Below, piece after piece: positions 9,299-18,955 of a stretch of 43,051 nucleotides of DNA (position 1 is its first letter; each line of letters starts with the position of its first letter). A program made the position numbers and the translations under genes. Under the pieces are notes generated by a model, which was not told the DNA's origin, made no database searches, and was given only the letters and a program-made list of their open reading frames with translations. Source of the stretch: Pseudomonadota bacterium (lineage in GTDB: Bacteria; Myxococcota_A; Polyangia; Polyangiales; JAFGIB01); the NCBI GenBank assembly GCA_017881185.1, contig JADGRE010000022.1, positions 1 through 43,051 on the forward strand, given 5' to 3'.

Positions 9299-11686
9299 TC
9301 AGGTCAAGTAGAACACCGTCACTGCGTCTCCGCCTTCGTCGGCCGTGGCAGCGCGGCTGTCGTGAACATACGGCGCGGCGGCCTTCAGATGCTCTCGCAC
9401 GACGTTGCGCAGCGCGCCGGTGCCATGACCATGCAACACGTAGCCCACCCGCGCAGTGGTCGCGTAGAGCCGGTCGACGAAGGATCCCAGCATCGAGAGG
9501 GCATCGTCCGCGCGCAAGCCTCGCACGTCGAGCGTGTTGTCGGACATGCGGCCCTCCGGAGCTGCAAGGGTGGCGGGGCTGCGCTGCAGCGGCACGGCCT
9601 CCGCGGCCTTCGCAGCAGCCCGCAGCTCGCGCGCATCGACCCACAGCTTCATCGCGCCGACGGCCACCAGCACTTTGCCCTTCTGTTCGGGCTCCACCAC
9701 GACCGCCTCGGAACGCAGTCGAGGCACATACACGCGCGCGCCCACCGTCACCTCCGCGAGCGGCGCGGCCGCTGCGGCAACCGGCTCGCTGGCCAGGGCG
9801 TTCGCGAGCTCTGAACCGGCAGCGACCTGCGTCGCGATCTCTGTCAGCTGCTTTTGCGTCGCTTGCAGCTCTGCGGGCGTGCGTTCTGGTTGACGCAACC
9901 CCTTGCGTGCGCGCTCCAGCTCGTCGCGGGCCTGACGCAGCTCGCCCATCAGCTTCTCGGCTTCTTTCGACAGGCGGTGCTTGCTCTGCTCGCGCAGCTG
10001 CGCGAAGCGCGCTTCGTAGTCCGCGCGATCGGTTGCCAACGCCGCACGCTCCTGCGCGAGCAACGCGCGCTCGCGCCGCAGCTCACTTGCATCGTGCGTG
10101 AGCTCCGTGACCAGTTGCTCGAAGTCGTGTGTTTGTTGCGGTACCAGCTCGCGCGCCTTCGCCACCACCGATTCCGGTAAGCCGAAGCGCCGTGCAACCA
10201 AGAGCGCGCTCGACGCGCCGGGTACATCCAGCAGCAGCTGGAAGGTCGGCTCCATGCGCTCGGCATCCAAGCCCACGCAGGCGGAGCGCAAGCGCGCGTC
10301 GCGCAACGCAAACGCCTTGAGCGCCTCGTAGTGCGTGGTCACGGCCAGTGCGGCGCCTCGTGTGCACAGCGCATCGACCACGGCGCACGCCAGCGCGGCG
10401 CCTTCCACCGGATCGGTGCCGGTCGCCACCTCGTCGAGCAGCACCAGGCTGCGCGCGTCGGCGTCGCGCAAGATCGCCGCGAGGTTGCGCACGTGCGCCG
10501 AGAAGGTCGAGAGGTTGTTCGCGGTGGATTGCTCGTCGCCGAGCTCGGTGTAGACGGCGTCGAAGTAACCGACGCTGCTGTCGTCACCGACGGGCAACGG
10601 CAGCCCGCAGCGCAGCATCAACGCGCACAGTCCGAGCGTCTTGAGCACCACGGTCTTGCCGCCGGCATTCGGCCCGGAGATGACGAGCCCATGACCCGTC
10701 TCCAGCCCCACGTCGTTTTCGATCACGTCCACGCCCGCCAGGGCGAGAAGCGGGTGGCGTGCCGCGCGCAACTGGATGCGCGGCCCGCTGGCCAGCGCTG
10801 GCACGCAGCCGCGGATGTCACGCCCGAACACTGCAGCCGCGTTGCGTAGATCGAGGTGGTCGATGGTTGCCGTGGCCGCGCGCAGCTCGGGCACGCGTTC
10901 CATCACCAGCGCGCACAGCCCGACCAAGATGCGCGCCTCTTCGCGCTCGCGCTCGGCCTCCGCCATCTTCAGTCGATTGCCGTGGGCCACGATGCCGTGC
11001 GGCTCCACGAACACACTCGCCCCGCTCGTGCTGGCGCCATGCACGATGCCTGGCAAGCGATCGTGTGCGTCGCTGCGCACGGGCAGCACGTAGCGCCCGT
11101 CGCGCAGCGTGAAGTACCGGTCCGAGAGTAGCTCGGCGTGCTTGTCGATCACGTCTTGTAGCCTGCCGGCGATGCGTTCGCGCAGCGCGGCGATCTCCAC
11201 GCGCACGCGGCGCAGCTCGTCACTGGCCTCGTCGCGCAGTGTGCCGTCGTCGCCGACAGCCGCAGCGAGCTGCGTCTGCAGCTCGTCGAGCGAAGGATCG
11301 AGCTCGGCTGCCGCAACGAGCGCTGGCAGGTTGCCGCGCCGGGCTCCGAGAAAGCGTCGCAGCGCGCTGGCGTTGCGCAGCGTCACGCGCAGCTCTGCGA
11401 GCCCCGGCGCATCCAGCACGCCGCCGCGCTCCACACGCTCGAGCTGATCGTGCACGTCGCGCAGATCGTCCAGCGGCAAGGCTTCACCGGCGGCGTGCAA
11501 GGCGACGAGCTCGGCCGTCTGCGTCAGCAGCGCACGTGTGGTGTCCTCGTCGGCAGCAAAGCACAGGCCTTGGCGTCGCGCCGAGGCTCCCCGACAACGC
11601 AAGAGCACTGCGCTTTCCAGGCGCCCCCACTCCAGGTGGTCGAGCGTGCGCTTCGAAATGGTCTCGCGCGAGTGAGCGTTCGTCAC
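9299..11686 (-). CDS. mutS2: Endonuclease MutS2
   Basis: MutS2 is a MutS paralogue without the mismatch-recognition domain. It acts in suppressing recombination and, in some bacteria, in splitting collided ribosomes. The 795 residues show the clamp region, the Walker A GPNAGGKTVVLKT (from about 338), ELGDEQSTANNLSTFSAHV, Walker B LVLLDEVATGTDP, a long coiled coil around 500-620 (ALLAQERAALATDRADYEARF), a KOW-like segment, and a C-terminal Smr nuclease domain with LDVRGLRADDAL and the HGHGTGAL motif. Start is GTG at 11686, only 8 bp after the stop of the upstream kinase gene, so the two are very probably co-transcribed. It converges with the first kinase gene, with 38 bp between stops. Confidence 0.97.
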   Translation of the reverse strand: MTNAHSRETISKRTLDHLEWGRLESAVLLRCRGASARRQGLCFAADEDTTRALLTQTAELVALHAAGEALPLDDLRDVHDQLERVERGGVLDAPGLAELRVTLRNASALRRFLGARRGNLPALVAAAELDPSLDELQTQLAAAVGDDGTLRDEASDELRRVRVEIAALRERIAGRLQDVIDKHAELLSDRYFTLRDGRYVLPVRSDAHDRLPGIVHGASTSGASVFVEPHGIVAHGNRLKMAEAEREREEARILVGLCALVMERVPELRAATATIDHLDLRNAAAVFGRDIRGCVPALASGPRIQLRAARHPLLALAGVDVIENDVGLETGHGLVISGPNAGGKTVVLKTLGLCALMLRCGLPLPVGDDSSVGYFDAVYTELGDEQSTANNLSTFSAHVRNLAAILRDADARSLVLLDEVATGTDPVEGAALACAVVDALCTRGAALAVTTHYEALKAFALRDARLRSACVGLDAERMEPTFQLLLDVPGASSALLVARRFGLPESVVAKARELVPQQTHDFEQLVTELTHDASELRRERALLAQERAALATDRADYEARFAQLREQSKHRLSKEAEKLMGELRQARDELERARKGLRQPERTPAELQATQKQLTEIATQVAAGSELANALASEPVAAAAAPLAEVTVGARVYVPRLRSEAVVVEPEQKGKVLVAVGAMKLWVDARELRAAAKAAEAVPLQRSPATLAAPEGRMSDNTLDVRGLRADDALSMLGSFVDRLYATTARVGYVLHGHGTGALRNVVREHLKAAAPYVHDSRAATADEGGDAVTVFYLT

Positions 11687-11694
11687 GAGCGCCG

Positions 11695-13263
<1,569 letters not shown>

Positions 13264-13403
13264 CGAGAGCTGTCGTCTGCGCCGGTGTGCACGTGTCTGC
13301 GCAGCCGTCGCGACGTTTCGCCAATCACGATAACACGGATTTCCGAGAGCGCAGAGCATGGGGGTTGACTCCAAAAACGTTTGTCTCCACCGTGATCGGC
13401 CAC

Positions 13404-14822
13404 ATGCAGACCTACGACAAGCTCTACATCGACGGCAGCTGGGTAGCCCCCTGCGGCAAGGGCAGCATCGACGTCATCGATTCGTCCAACGAGTCGGTCA
13501 TGGCGCGCATCCCTGAAGGCGATGCGCAAGACATCGATCGTGCGGTGCGTGCGGCTGCCGCAGCGTTACCAGCGTGGTCGCAGCGCAGCGTGGAAGAGCG
13601 TGCCGGCTACCTCGTGAAGATCTCCGAGGCGCTTGGCAAGCGCAGCGACGAGCTCGCGCAGATCATGGCGCGCGAGGTCGGCATGCCCATCATGCTCTCG
13701 AAGATGATCCAGGCGGGTCTGCCGATCGCGAACTTCGGCGTGTTCGCGCAGATGGCGCGCCAATACAGCTTCGAAGAGCAGGTCGGCAACTCGCTCGTGC
13801 TGCGCGAGCCCATCGGTGTCGTCGGCTGTATCACGCCGTGGAACTACCCGCTGCACCAGATCGCCGCGAAGGTCGGCCCCGCGCTCGCCGTGGGTTGTAC
13901 GGTGGTGGTGAAACCGAGCGAGATAGCGCCGATCAACGCGTTCATCCTCGCCGAGGTCATCCACGAAGTCGGCTTGCCCAAGGGCGTGTTCAACCTCGTC
14001 ACGGGCTACGGTCCGGTGGCGGGCGAAGCCCTGGTGTCGCACCCGCAGGTCGACATGGTGTCGTTCACCGGCTCCACGCGCGCCGGCCGTCGCATCTCCG
14101 AGCTGGCTGCGCAAAGCGTCAAGCGCGTGGCGCTCGAGCTCGGCGGCAAGTCGGCCAACATCTTGCTCGACGACGCCGATCTGCAGAAAGCCGTGCGCAA
14201 TGGCGTCAACGCTTGCTACCTGAACTCGGGCCAGACCTGCAGCGCGCTCACGCGCATGCTCGTGCCGCGCGCGCGCCTGGCAGAAGCCACGGCCATCGCC
14301 AAGCAGGTCGCCGAGGAGTTCACGCTGGGCGATCCGGTGAAGGGCGCAGGTCGTCTTGGGCCGCTGGTCTCCGCCGCGCAGCGCGATCGCGTGCGCAGCT
14401 ACATTCGCAAGGGTCTCGAAGAAGGCGCCAAGCTCGTCACTGGCGGCGCCGAAGCTCCCGCCGATCTGCCGAGCGGCTTCTACGTGAAGCCCACGGTGTT
14501 CAGCGAGGTGAAGAACAGCATGACCATCGCCCAGGAAGAGATCTTCGGGCCGGTGCTCTGCATCATCCCGTACGACAGCGAGGAAGACGCCATCGCTATC
14601 GCCAACGACAGCATCTACGGCTTGGCCGGTGGCGTATGGTCCGCCGATGTCGAGCGCGCCAAGCGTGTCGCACGACGCATGCGCACGGGGCAAGTCGAGG
14701 TCAACGGCGGTCACTACAACTTGCTCGCGCCCTTCGGCGGCTACAAGCAATCCGGCAACGGCCGCGAGATGGGCAAGTTCGGTCTCGACGAGTTCGTGGA
14801 GATCAAGTCACTGCAGCTGTAG
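13404..14822 (+). CDS. NAD(P)-dependent aldehyde dehydrogenase family protein
   Basis: A 472-residue aldehyde dehydrogenase, oxidising an aldehyde to a carboxylate with NAD(P). Cofactor-binding residues are seen in [13 protein letters not shown] and [21 protein letters not shown] is the nucleotide-binding turn, [12 protein letters not shown] carries the general-base Glu, and [13 protein letters not shown] carries the catalytic Cys. EEIFGPVL and the C-terminal [15 protein letters not shown] complete the pattern. Start is ATG at 13404 ([13 protein letters not shown]), matching the family N-terminus; an upstream GTG at 13287 would overlap the divergent kinase gene. Substrate is not determined. 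It stands alone between a kinase gene and a TPR protein gene. Confidence 0.95.
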   Translation: MQTYDKLYIDGSWVAPCGKGSIDVIDSSNESVMARIPEGDAQDIDRAVRAAAAALPAWSQRSVEERAGYLVKISEALGKRSDELAQIMAREVGMPIMLSKMIQAGLPIANFGVFAQMARQYSFEEQVGNSLVLREPIGVVGCITPWNYPLHQIAAKVGPALAVGCTVVVKPSEIAPINAFILAEVIHEVGLPKGVFNLVTGYGPVAGEALVSHPQVDMVSFTGSTRAGRRISELAAQSVKRVALELGGKSANILLDDADLQKAVRNGVNACYLNSGQTCSALTRMLVPRARLAEATAIAKQVAEEFTLGDPVKGAGRLGPLVSAAQRDRVRSYIRKGLEEGAKLVTGGAEAPADLPSGFYVKPTVFSEVKNSMTIAQEEIFGPVLCIIPYDSEEDAIAIANDSIYGLAGGVWSADVERAKRVARRMRTGQVEVNGGHYNLLAPFGGYKQSGNGREMGKFGLDEFVEIKSLQL

Positions 14823-14844
14823 GCGGCGGCTGTTGCGCGGTGCG

Positions 14845-14883
14845 CCGTCAGAACACACCGTCAGAACACGCCGTCAGAACACG
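14845..14883. repeat. Three tandem 13-bp repeats spanning the stop codon of the TPR gene
   Basis: The unit ccgtcagaacacR occurs at 14845-14857, 14858-14870 and 14871-14883. Each copy contains tca, a TGA stop on the minus strand; the copy at 14871-14883 supplies the actual stop (14874-14876) of the minus-strand gene. The array lies between two convergent genes. Confidence 0.9.
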
Positions 14884-15782
14884 CCGTGTACGTCTAGCAA
14901 CGCGCGCTGTCCGTCGAAGTACACGCTCGCCCGCGCGGGCGGCGCTGCCTTTTCGGCGGGTGCGTGGCGCATGAAGAAGAGCAGGGCCGCGCCGGTGATG
15001 GCCAGCGCACCGCCGGCGAACAACAGATCCGAGGTCAGCGCCAGATTCTTCGTCTGCGCAGCGAGCACGTCGTGGCGGTGGACCGTACCGGCTTCGCCGA
15101 CCACGAAGTCCCTGACGCGCTTCTCGCGCTGCACGGCGAGCACGCCCGCCACGGCGCCGCCGCCGACGAGCCCAACGCCGAGCCCAGCCGTCGTCCAGAA
15201 CAACCAATCCGCTCGACCGAGCGCGGGTCGCGGCGCGGGCGTAGGCTCGAAGCTCTTGAGTCCTGCTTCGTTGGCGCGGCTCGCGGCCAGCTCGTCTTTG
15301 GCGCCGCGCAAACGCCGGATGGTCAGCTCGATCTTCTCGCGCTCGGCGCTCGTCGCCTGCGGGATCACTTCCAGATAGTGTTGGTAGTTGGTGATGGCCT
15401 CGTCGAGGTTGCCGAGGTCTTCGTGCACGCGTGCCACGTTGTAGATGAGGTTCGGCGAATCGGGGTCGAGCGCGAGCGCGTACTTCAGCTCTTCGAGCGC
15501 CTCGCGGTAGCGGCCGGCGAGGTAGTGCTCGCGCCCGCGCTGGTAGTGTTCGAGCGCTTGGTTCGGTGCTTTGCCGGCGCCGGGTGCTGACGCGGGCATC
15601 TCGGCCAGCGGAGCAGGCGTTTCGCCCGCGCGCGGGCTCGCTGCCGCAGGCTCCGCGGCTTGGCCCTGCACCCGGGCGACGGGCGCCAGCGCCAGACTGG
15701 CGCAGATGCCAAGCACACTCGCCAGCGCTTGCGCTGTGCGTGCAGCAGTCCTCGATGTACCCGGCCGTACCACTGCGCCCAC
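14874..15782 (-). CDS. Secreted or membrane TPR-repeat protein
   Basis: A 302-residue protein of unknown function. The N-terminus is a likely signal peptide (hydrophobic stretch about residues 17-36, cleavage possible after VQGQA). An Ala/Pro linker follows, then at least two TPR units at about 75-145 (HYQRGREHYLAGRYREALEELKYALALDPDS, of which the A-L-x-L-D-P ending is typical, and NLIYNVARVHEDLGNLDEAITNYQHYL). Two hydrophobic segments lie near 205-228 and 258-278, so the C-terminal part is probably membrane-inserted. Start is GTG at 15782. Tetratricopeptide proteins of this build are common periplasmic scaffolds in myxobacteria. It diverges from the SppA fusion gene and converges with the aldehyde dehydrogenase. 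Confidence 0.8.
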   Translation of the reverse strand: MGAVVRPGTSRTAARTAQALASVLGICASLALAPVARVQGQAAEPAAASPRAGETPAPLAEMPASAPGAGKAPNQALEHYQRGREHYLAGRYREALEELKYALALDPDSPNLIYNVARVHEDLGNLDEAITNYQHYLEVIPQATSAEREKIELTIRRLRGAKDELAASRANEAGLKSFEPTPAPRPALGRADWLFWTTAGLGVGLVGGGAVAGVLAVQREKRVRDFVVGEAGTVHRHDVLAAQTKNLALTSDLLFAGGALAITGAALLFFMRHAPAEKAAPPARASVYFDGQRALLDVHGVF

Positions 15783-15860
15783 GGTACAGCGCGCAGGGTG
15801 CCACCGCCAAGTCGGAACGCGGGGCAGCGGGGCGATGCCTGTCTATGATATGTGGCAGCC

Positions 15861-18344
15861 ATGGCACCACGCGTGTTCCCCTTGGCGACTGTCCTAGTGA
15901 CTGTGCTCGGGCTGGCCCAGTTGGCCGCGCCCGCGCACGCCCAGTTCCACCGGGCCAGCGACCCCGTCGCGACACCTGCATCAGTGCTGATCGGCCAGGA
16001 CGACGCCGCCGCCATCGACGTGAATCCCGGCGCGATCGGTCTGTTGCCCAGCTGGAGCCTGGTCTACACCCATACGCACATCGACCAGCGCGATACCTGG
16101 CTCGGGCAGGGTGATGCGCTCTCGTTTGCGACGCCGCTCTTCTTCGGCTTGTCCTTTGGCGCCACGCTGCAGAGCATTCGCCCCGGGCCACTCGCCGCGC
16201 GTCCAGGGCTGCTCCAAAGTGATCGCGCGCTGGCGGGCTTCGGTCTGGCGTTCGCACCGAGCAAGCGCTGGAGCGCCGGCGTAGCCGCACGCATGTTCTC
16301 GTCCAGCGACGCGCGCATCGACGGCCTGTCCGCGCTCGACGCGGGCCTCGTCTGGCACGCGTCCGATTGGCTCGGCCTCTCGCTCTCGGGCCGCGACTTG
16401 TTCGTGTCGCGCAAGGGCTTCGGCACGCAGGGCCTGGGCTTTGGCTCGTCGGCGTTGATCGGCACGCAAGTGCGTCCGCTCGGCAGCTCCGATCTGGTGT
16501 TCGACTTCGCGCTCGGTGTCGATGGCAACGACCGCAACGCGGGACGCGCGGGTCTCGGCATCCGTGTGCCGTACTTCGGGTACGCCAACGGCGTCATCGA
16601 AGTCGAGCACCTCGGCGACGCCGACCGCTTGCTCACCTTCATGGCCGAGCTCGACGCCAGCCTCGAGCACGTCACGGTCGGTGGCGGCGCGGTGTTCGGC
16701 GACGGTCTGGGCCAAGAAGCCGGCTACTACGTGACCGCGCGTATCGAAGGCCAGATGCGCAAGGGCCTGGGCGTGCGACCGCGCGTGCTCGATGTGGAGC
16801 TCGCCAGCCTCGACGAGCGCGGCATGCTGCGCACCTCGCTCCTACTCGAAGCCGCGCTCCACGACGACCGCATCGGCGGCGTGCTGCTGCGCCCGCGTAG
16901 CTCGAGCATCGGCGCAGCCTACGCGCAGGAGCTGCGCTTGCTCATCACTTCGCTGCGCGCGGCCGGCAAGCGCGTGGTGTGTCACCTCGAAGACGCCACG
17001 GGCTCCGAGTACTACGCCTGCGCCGGTGCCGACCAAGTGCTGATCGATCCGGCCGGTAGCTTGCGCATGCTCGGCAGCTCGGCCGACGTGCTCTTGCTCG
17101 GTGAGACCTTGCACAAGGTGGGCTTGCACGCCGACTTCGTGCGCATCGGCGCGTACAAGAGCGCCCCCGAGCAACTCACGCAGCAGACCATGAGCGAGCC
17201 GGCTCGCGAAGAGATCCGTGCGCTGCTCGACGACGTGCACAACCGCACGCTCTCCGATCTCTCCAAAGACTTATCCGTCCCTGCAGCCCGCGTCGCCGAC
17301 ATCATGGACGACGGGCCGCAGCTCGCCTCGCAAGCCCTGCGCGATGGCCTGGTGCGCGCGGCGATCGACGAAGACCGCGTGAAGAACGGCGAGCTCGCCA
17401 TCTTCGGCGACAAGCCCATCGTCGACAGCGTGTCGCAATACGCGCCTTCCGACTGGAACGCCGGTCCGCGCGTGGGCGTGGTGGTCGTCGACGGAGCCAT
17501 CATCGACGGTGACAGCATCGACGTGCCCTTCCTGAACATCCACATGTCCGGCGGCAAGACAGTGGTGCAGGCCATCGACGCCATGCTCTGCGATCCGCTG
17601 GTGCGCGCCATCGTGCTGCGCGTCGATTCACCTGGCGGCGCCGTGCTCGCCTCCGATCAGATCTGGCGCGCCGTGCGTCGCGCGCGTCAGCAGAAGCCCG
17701 TGGTCGTCTCCATGGGCAGCGTCGCCGCCAGCGGCGGCTACTACATCGCGTCCGCCGGCAACGAAATCTGGGCCGACCCCGCCACGCTCACCGGCTCCAT
17801 CGGCATCTTCTACGGCAAGGTCGACGCCGTGGAGCTGGCCGACAAGCTCGGCGTCGGCGTCGAGGTCTTCCGGCGTGGCAAGCGCGCCGGCGCCGAATCG
17901 CCGTGGCGTCCGTTCACGCCCGACGAACGCTCCGCGCTGGTCGATCGCCTGCGCGCGTACTACCGCCTGTTCTTGCAGCGCGTCGCCATCGGTCGCGGCA
18001 AGACGCCCGCGCAGATCGACGAGCTCGGTCGTGGTCGTGTGTACACGGGCGACCGTGCACTGCGCCTGGGGTTGATCGATCATCTCGGTGGGCTCGCATC
18101 GGCGCTCGCGCGCGCGCGCCAGCTCGCGCACATCAACGACAGCGCGCAGGTCGTGGTGGTGCCCAAGCGCAAAGAAGGCTTGCTCGACTACGTGCTCGGC
18201 GACACCGGTGGCAGTAGCAGTGTCAACGCGCTAGCAGGCAGCTTGCCCGCCGAGCTGCGCACCATGCTGACGCGCGTTATCACCATGCAGCACCTGGGCG
18301 ATGGCGCCGCGCTGGCCCTCTTGCCCTACGACCTCAACTTCTGA
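15861..18344 (+). CDS. sppA: Signal peptide peptidase SppA fused to an outer-membrane-like N-terminal domain
   Basis: An 827-residue protein. After a signal peptide (VLGLAQLAAPAHAQ) residues about 30-310 form repeated amphipathic beta segments with Gly and aromatic residues (LSFGATLQSIRPG, FGLAFAPSKRWSAGVAARMF, LVFDFALGVDG), resembling a PorV/FadL-type barrel. Residues about 320-800 are a long-form (67K) SppA with two ClpP-like halves. The expected dyad is present: Lys433 in RIGAYKSAPE and Ser624 in SVAASGGYYIA, 191 residues apart. SppA normally degrades leftover signal peptides at the inner membrane; here the barrel-like part suggests another location or substrate. ATG 15861 is preferred; an in-frame GTG lies at 15852. 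Its stop is 3 bp from that of the convergent lipoprotein gene. Confidence 0.9.
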   Translation: MAPRVFPLATVLVTVLGLAQLAAPAHAQFHRASDPVATPASVLIGQDDAAAIDVNPGAIGLLPSWSLVYTHTHIDQRDTWLGQGDALSFATPLFFGLSFGATLQSIRPGPLAARPGLLQSDRALAGFGLAFAPSKRWSAGVAARMFSSSDARIDGLSALDAGLVWHASDWLGLSLSGRDLFVSRKGFGTQGLGFGSSALIGTQVRPLGSSDLVFDFALGVDGNDRNAGRAGLGIRVPYFGYANGVIEVEHLGDADRLLTFMAELDASLEHVTVGGGAVFGDGLGQEAGYYVTARIEGQMRKGLGVRPRVLDVELASLDERGMLRTSLLLEAALHDDRIGGVLLRPRSSSIGAAYAQELRLLITSLRAAGKRVVCHLEDATGSEYYACAGADQVLIDPAGSLRMLGSSADVLLLGETLHKVGLHADFVRIGAYKSAPEQLTQQTMSEPAREEIRALLDDVHNRTLSDLSKDLSVPAARVADIMDDGPQLASQALRDGLVRAAIDEDRVKNGELAIFGDKPIVDSVSQYAPSDWNAGPRVGVVVVDGAIIDGDSIDVPFLNIHMSGGKTVVQAIDAMLCDPLVRAIVLRVDSPGGAVLASDQIWRAVRRARQQKPVVVSMGSVAASGGYYIASAGNEIWADPATLTGSIGIFYGKVDAVELADKLGVGVEVFRRGKRAGAESPWRPFTPDERSALVDRLRAYYRLFLQRVAIGRGKTPAQIDELGRGRVYTGDRALRLGLIDHLGGLASALARARQLAHINDSAQVVVVPKRKEGLLDYVLGDTGGSSSVNALAGSLPAELRTMLTRVITMQHLGDGAALALLPYDLNF

Positions 18345-18347
18345 GTG

Positions 18348-18845
18348 TCACTGCAGGTCGCGAAATAGCCCGAGCGCGAAGCTCCCCGAACCCTCGCGCA
18401 TGCGCAGCTCGATCCGGTAGGCGCCGGGCTCGCTCGGGCAGATGCCGCTGTCTACGCCGAGCACGGCGGTGGCGTCCTGCGTAACGTCGCGTTGCATCTC
18501 GACCCCACGCGGGTCGAAGAGCGCTAGCTCGAGATCGCCCACGCCCGGTCCGCCGACGCCGATGAAGCGGTAGCAGTGTCCGTACACGAGCACGGCGAGG
18601 AAACCCTGACGCTCGCGCACACCCAGCTGTCCGCGCCAGAGCTTGTCCTGCTTCTGCCAGTCAGGCGCGCCGTGGTGTGCAGCGTCGGCTACCGCTTGCC
18701 CGAGCGGGTCCGCGAGATCGGGATCGGGTGGCAACGCCGCGGCGACCGTAGGCTTCTGCTCGGCCGCCGGGCGCGCGTCGTCGCACGCCGCAATCGCCAA
18801 GCTCACGCACGCCAGCCAGCCGATGACGCGTGTCTGCGCTCTCAT
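18348..18845 (-). CDS. Lipoprotein with a pre-peptidase-like beta domain
   Basis: A 165-residue predicted lipoprotein. The start ATG at 18845 gives a short basic N-terminus, a hydrophobic core and the lipobox I-A-A-C with acylated Cys21. The next residues are DDARP, so Asp at +2 may favour inner-membrane retention if the E. coli sorting rule applies here. The C-terminal half (LVYGHCYRFIGVGGPG, DLELALFDPRGV, GAYRIELRMREGSGSFALGLF) resembles bacterial pre-peptidase-type beta sandwiches, in which Cys residues (GHCY and GICPS) may pair. I do not recognise a named family. An upstream TTG at 18863 is in frame but spoils the signal sequence. It converges tail to tail with the SppA fusion gene. Confidence 0.75.
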   Translation of the reverse strand: MRAQTRVIGWLACVSLAIAACDDARPAAEQKPTVAAALPPDPDLADPLGQAVADAAHHGAPDWQKQDKLWRGQLGVRERQGFLAVLVYGHCYRFIGVGGPGVGDLELALFDPRGVEMQRDVTQDATAVLGVDSGICPSEPGAYRIELRMREGSGSFALGLFRDLQ

Positions 18846-18955
18846 GCGGGTCTTGTACACCAAGCACGCCCCGCTGCATCACAGCCAGTGCGCGCGGCGT
18901 GTGCGGCGGGGCCACCCTTTGACCCTGCGTCGTGCAGCGCCTACGTTGCTGGACC

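Noticed and set aside
7698..9644. A 648-codon minus-strand open frame opposite the Ser/Thr kinase
   Set aside because: Shadow of the kinase gene. Its composition is typical of antisense codon bias and no domain is visible.
13365..13403. ttgact before the aldehyde dehydrogenase as a -35 box
   Set aside because: No acceptable -10 at 16-18 bp, and transcription would begin almost at the start codon.
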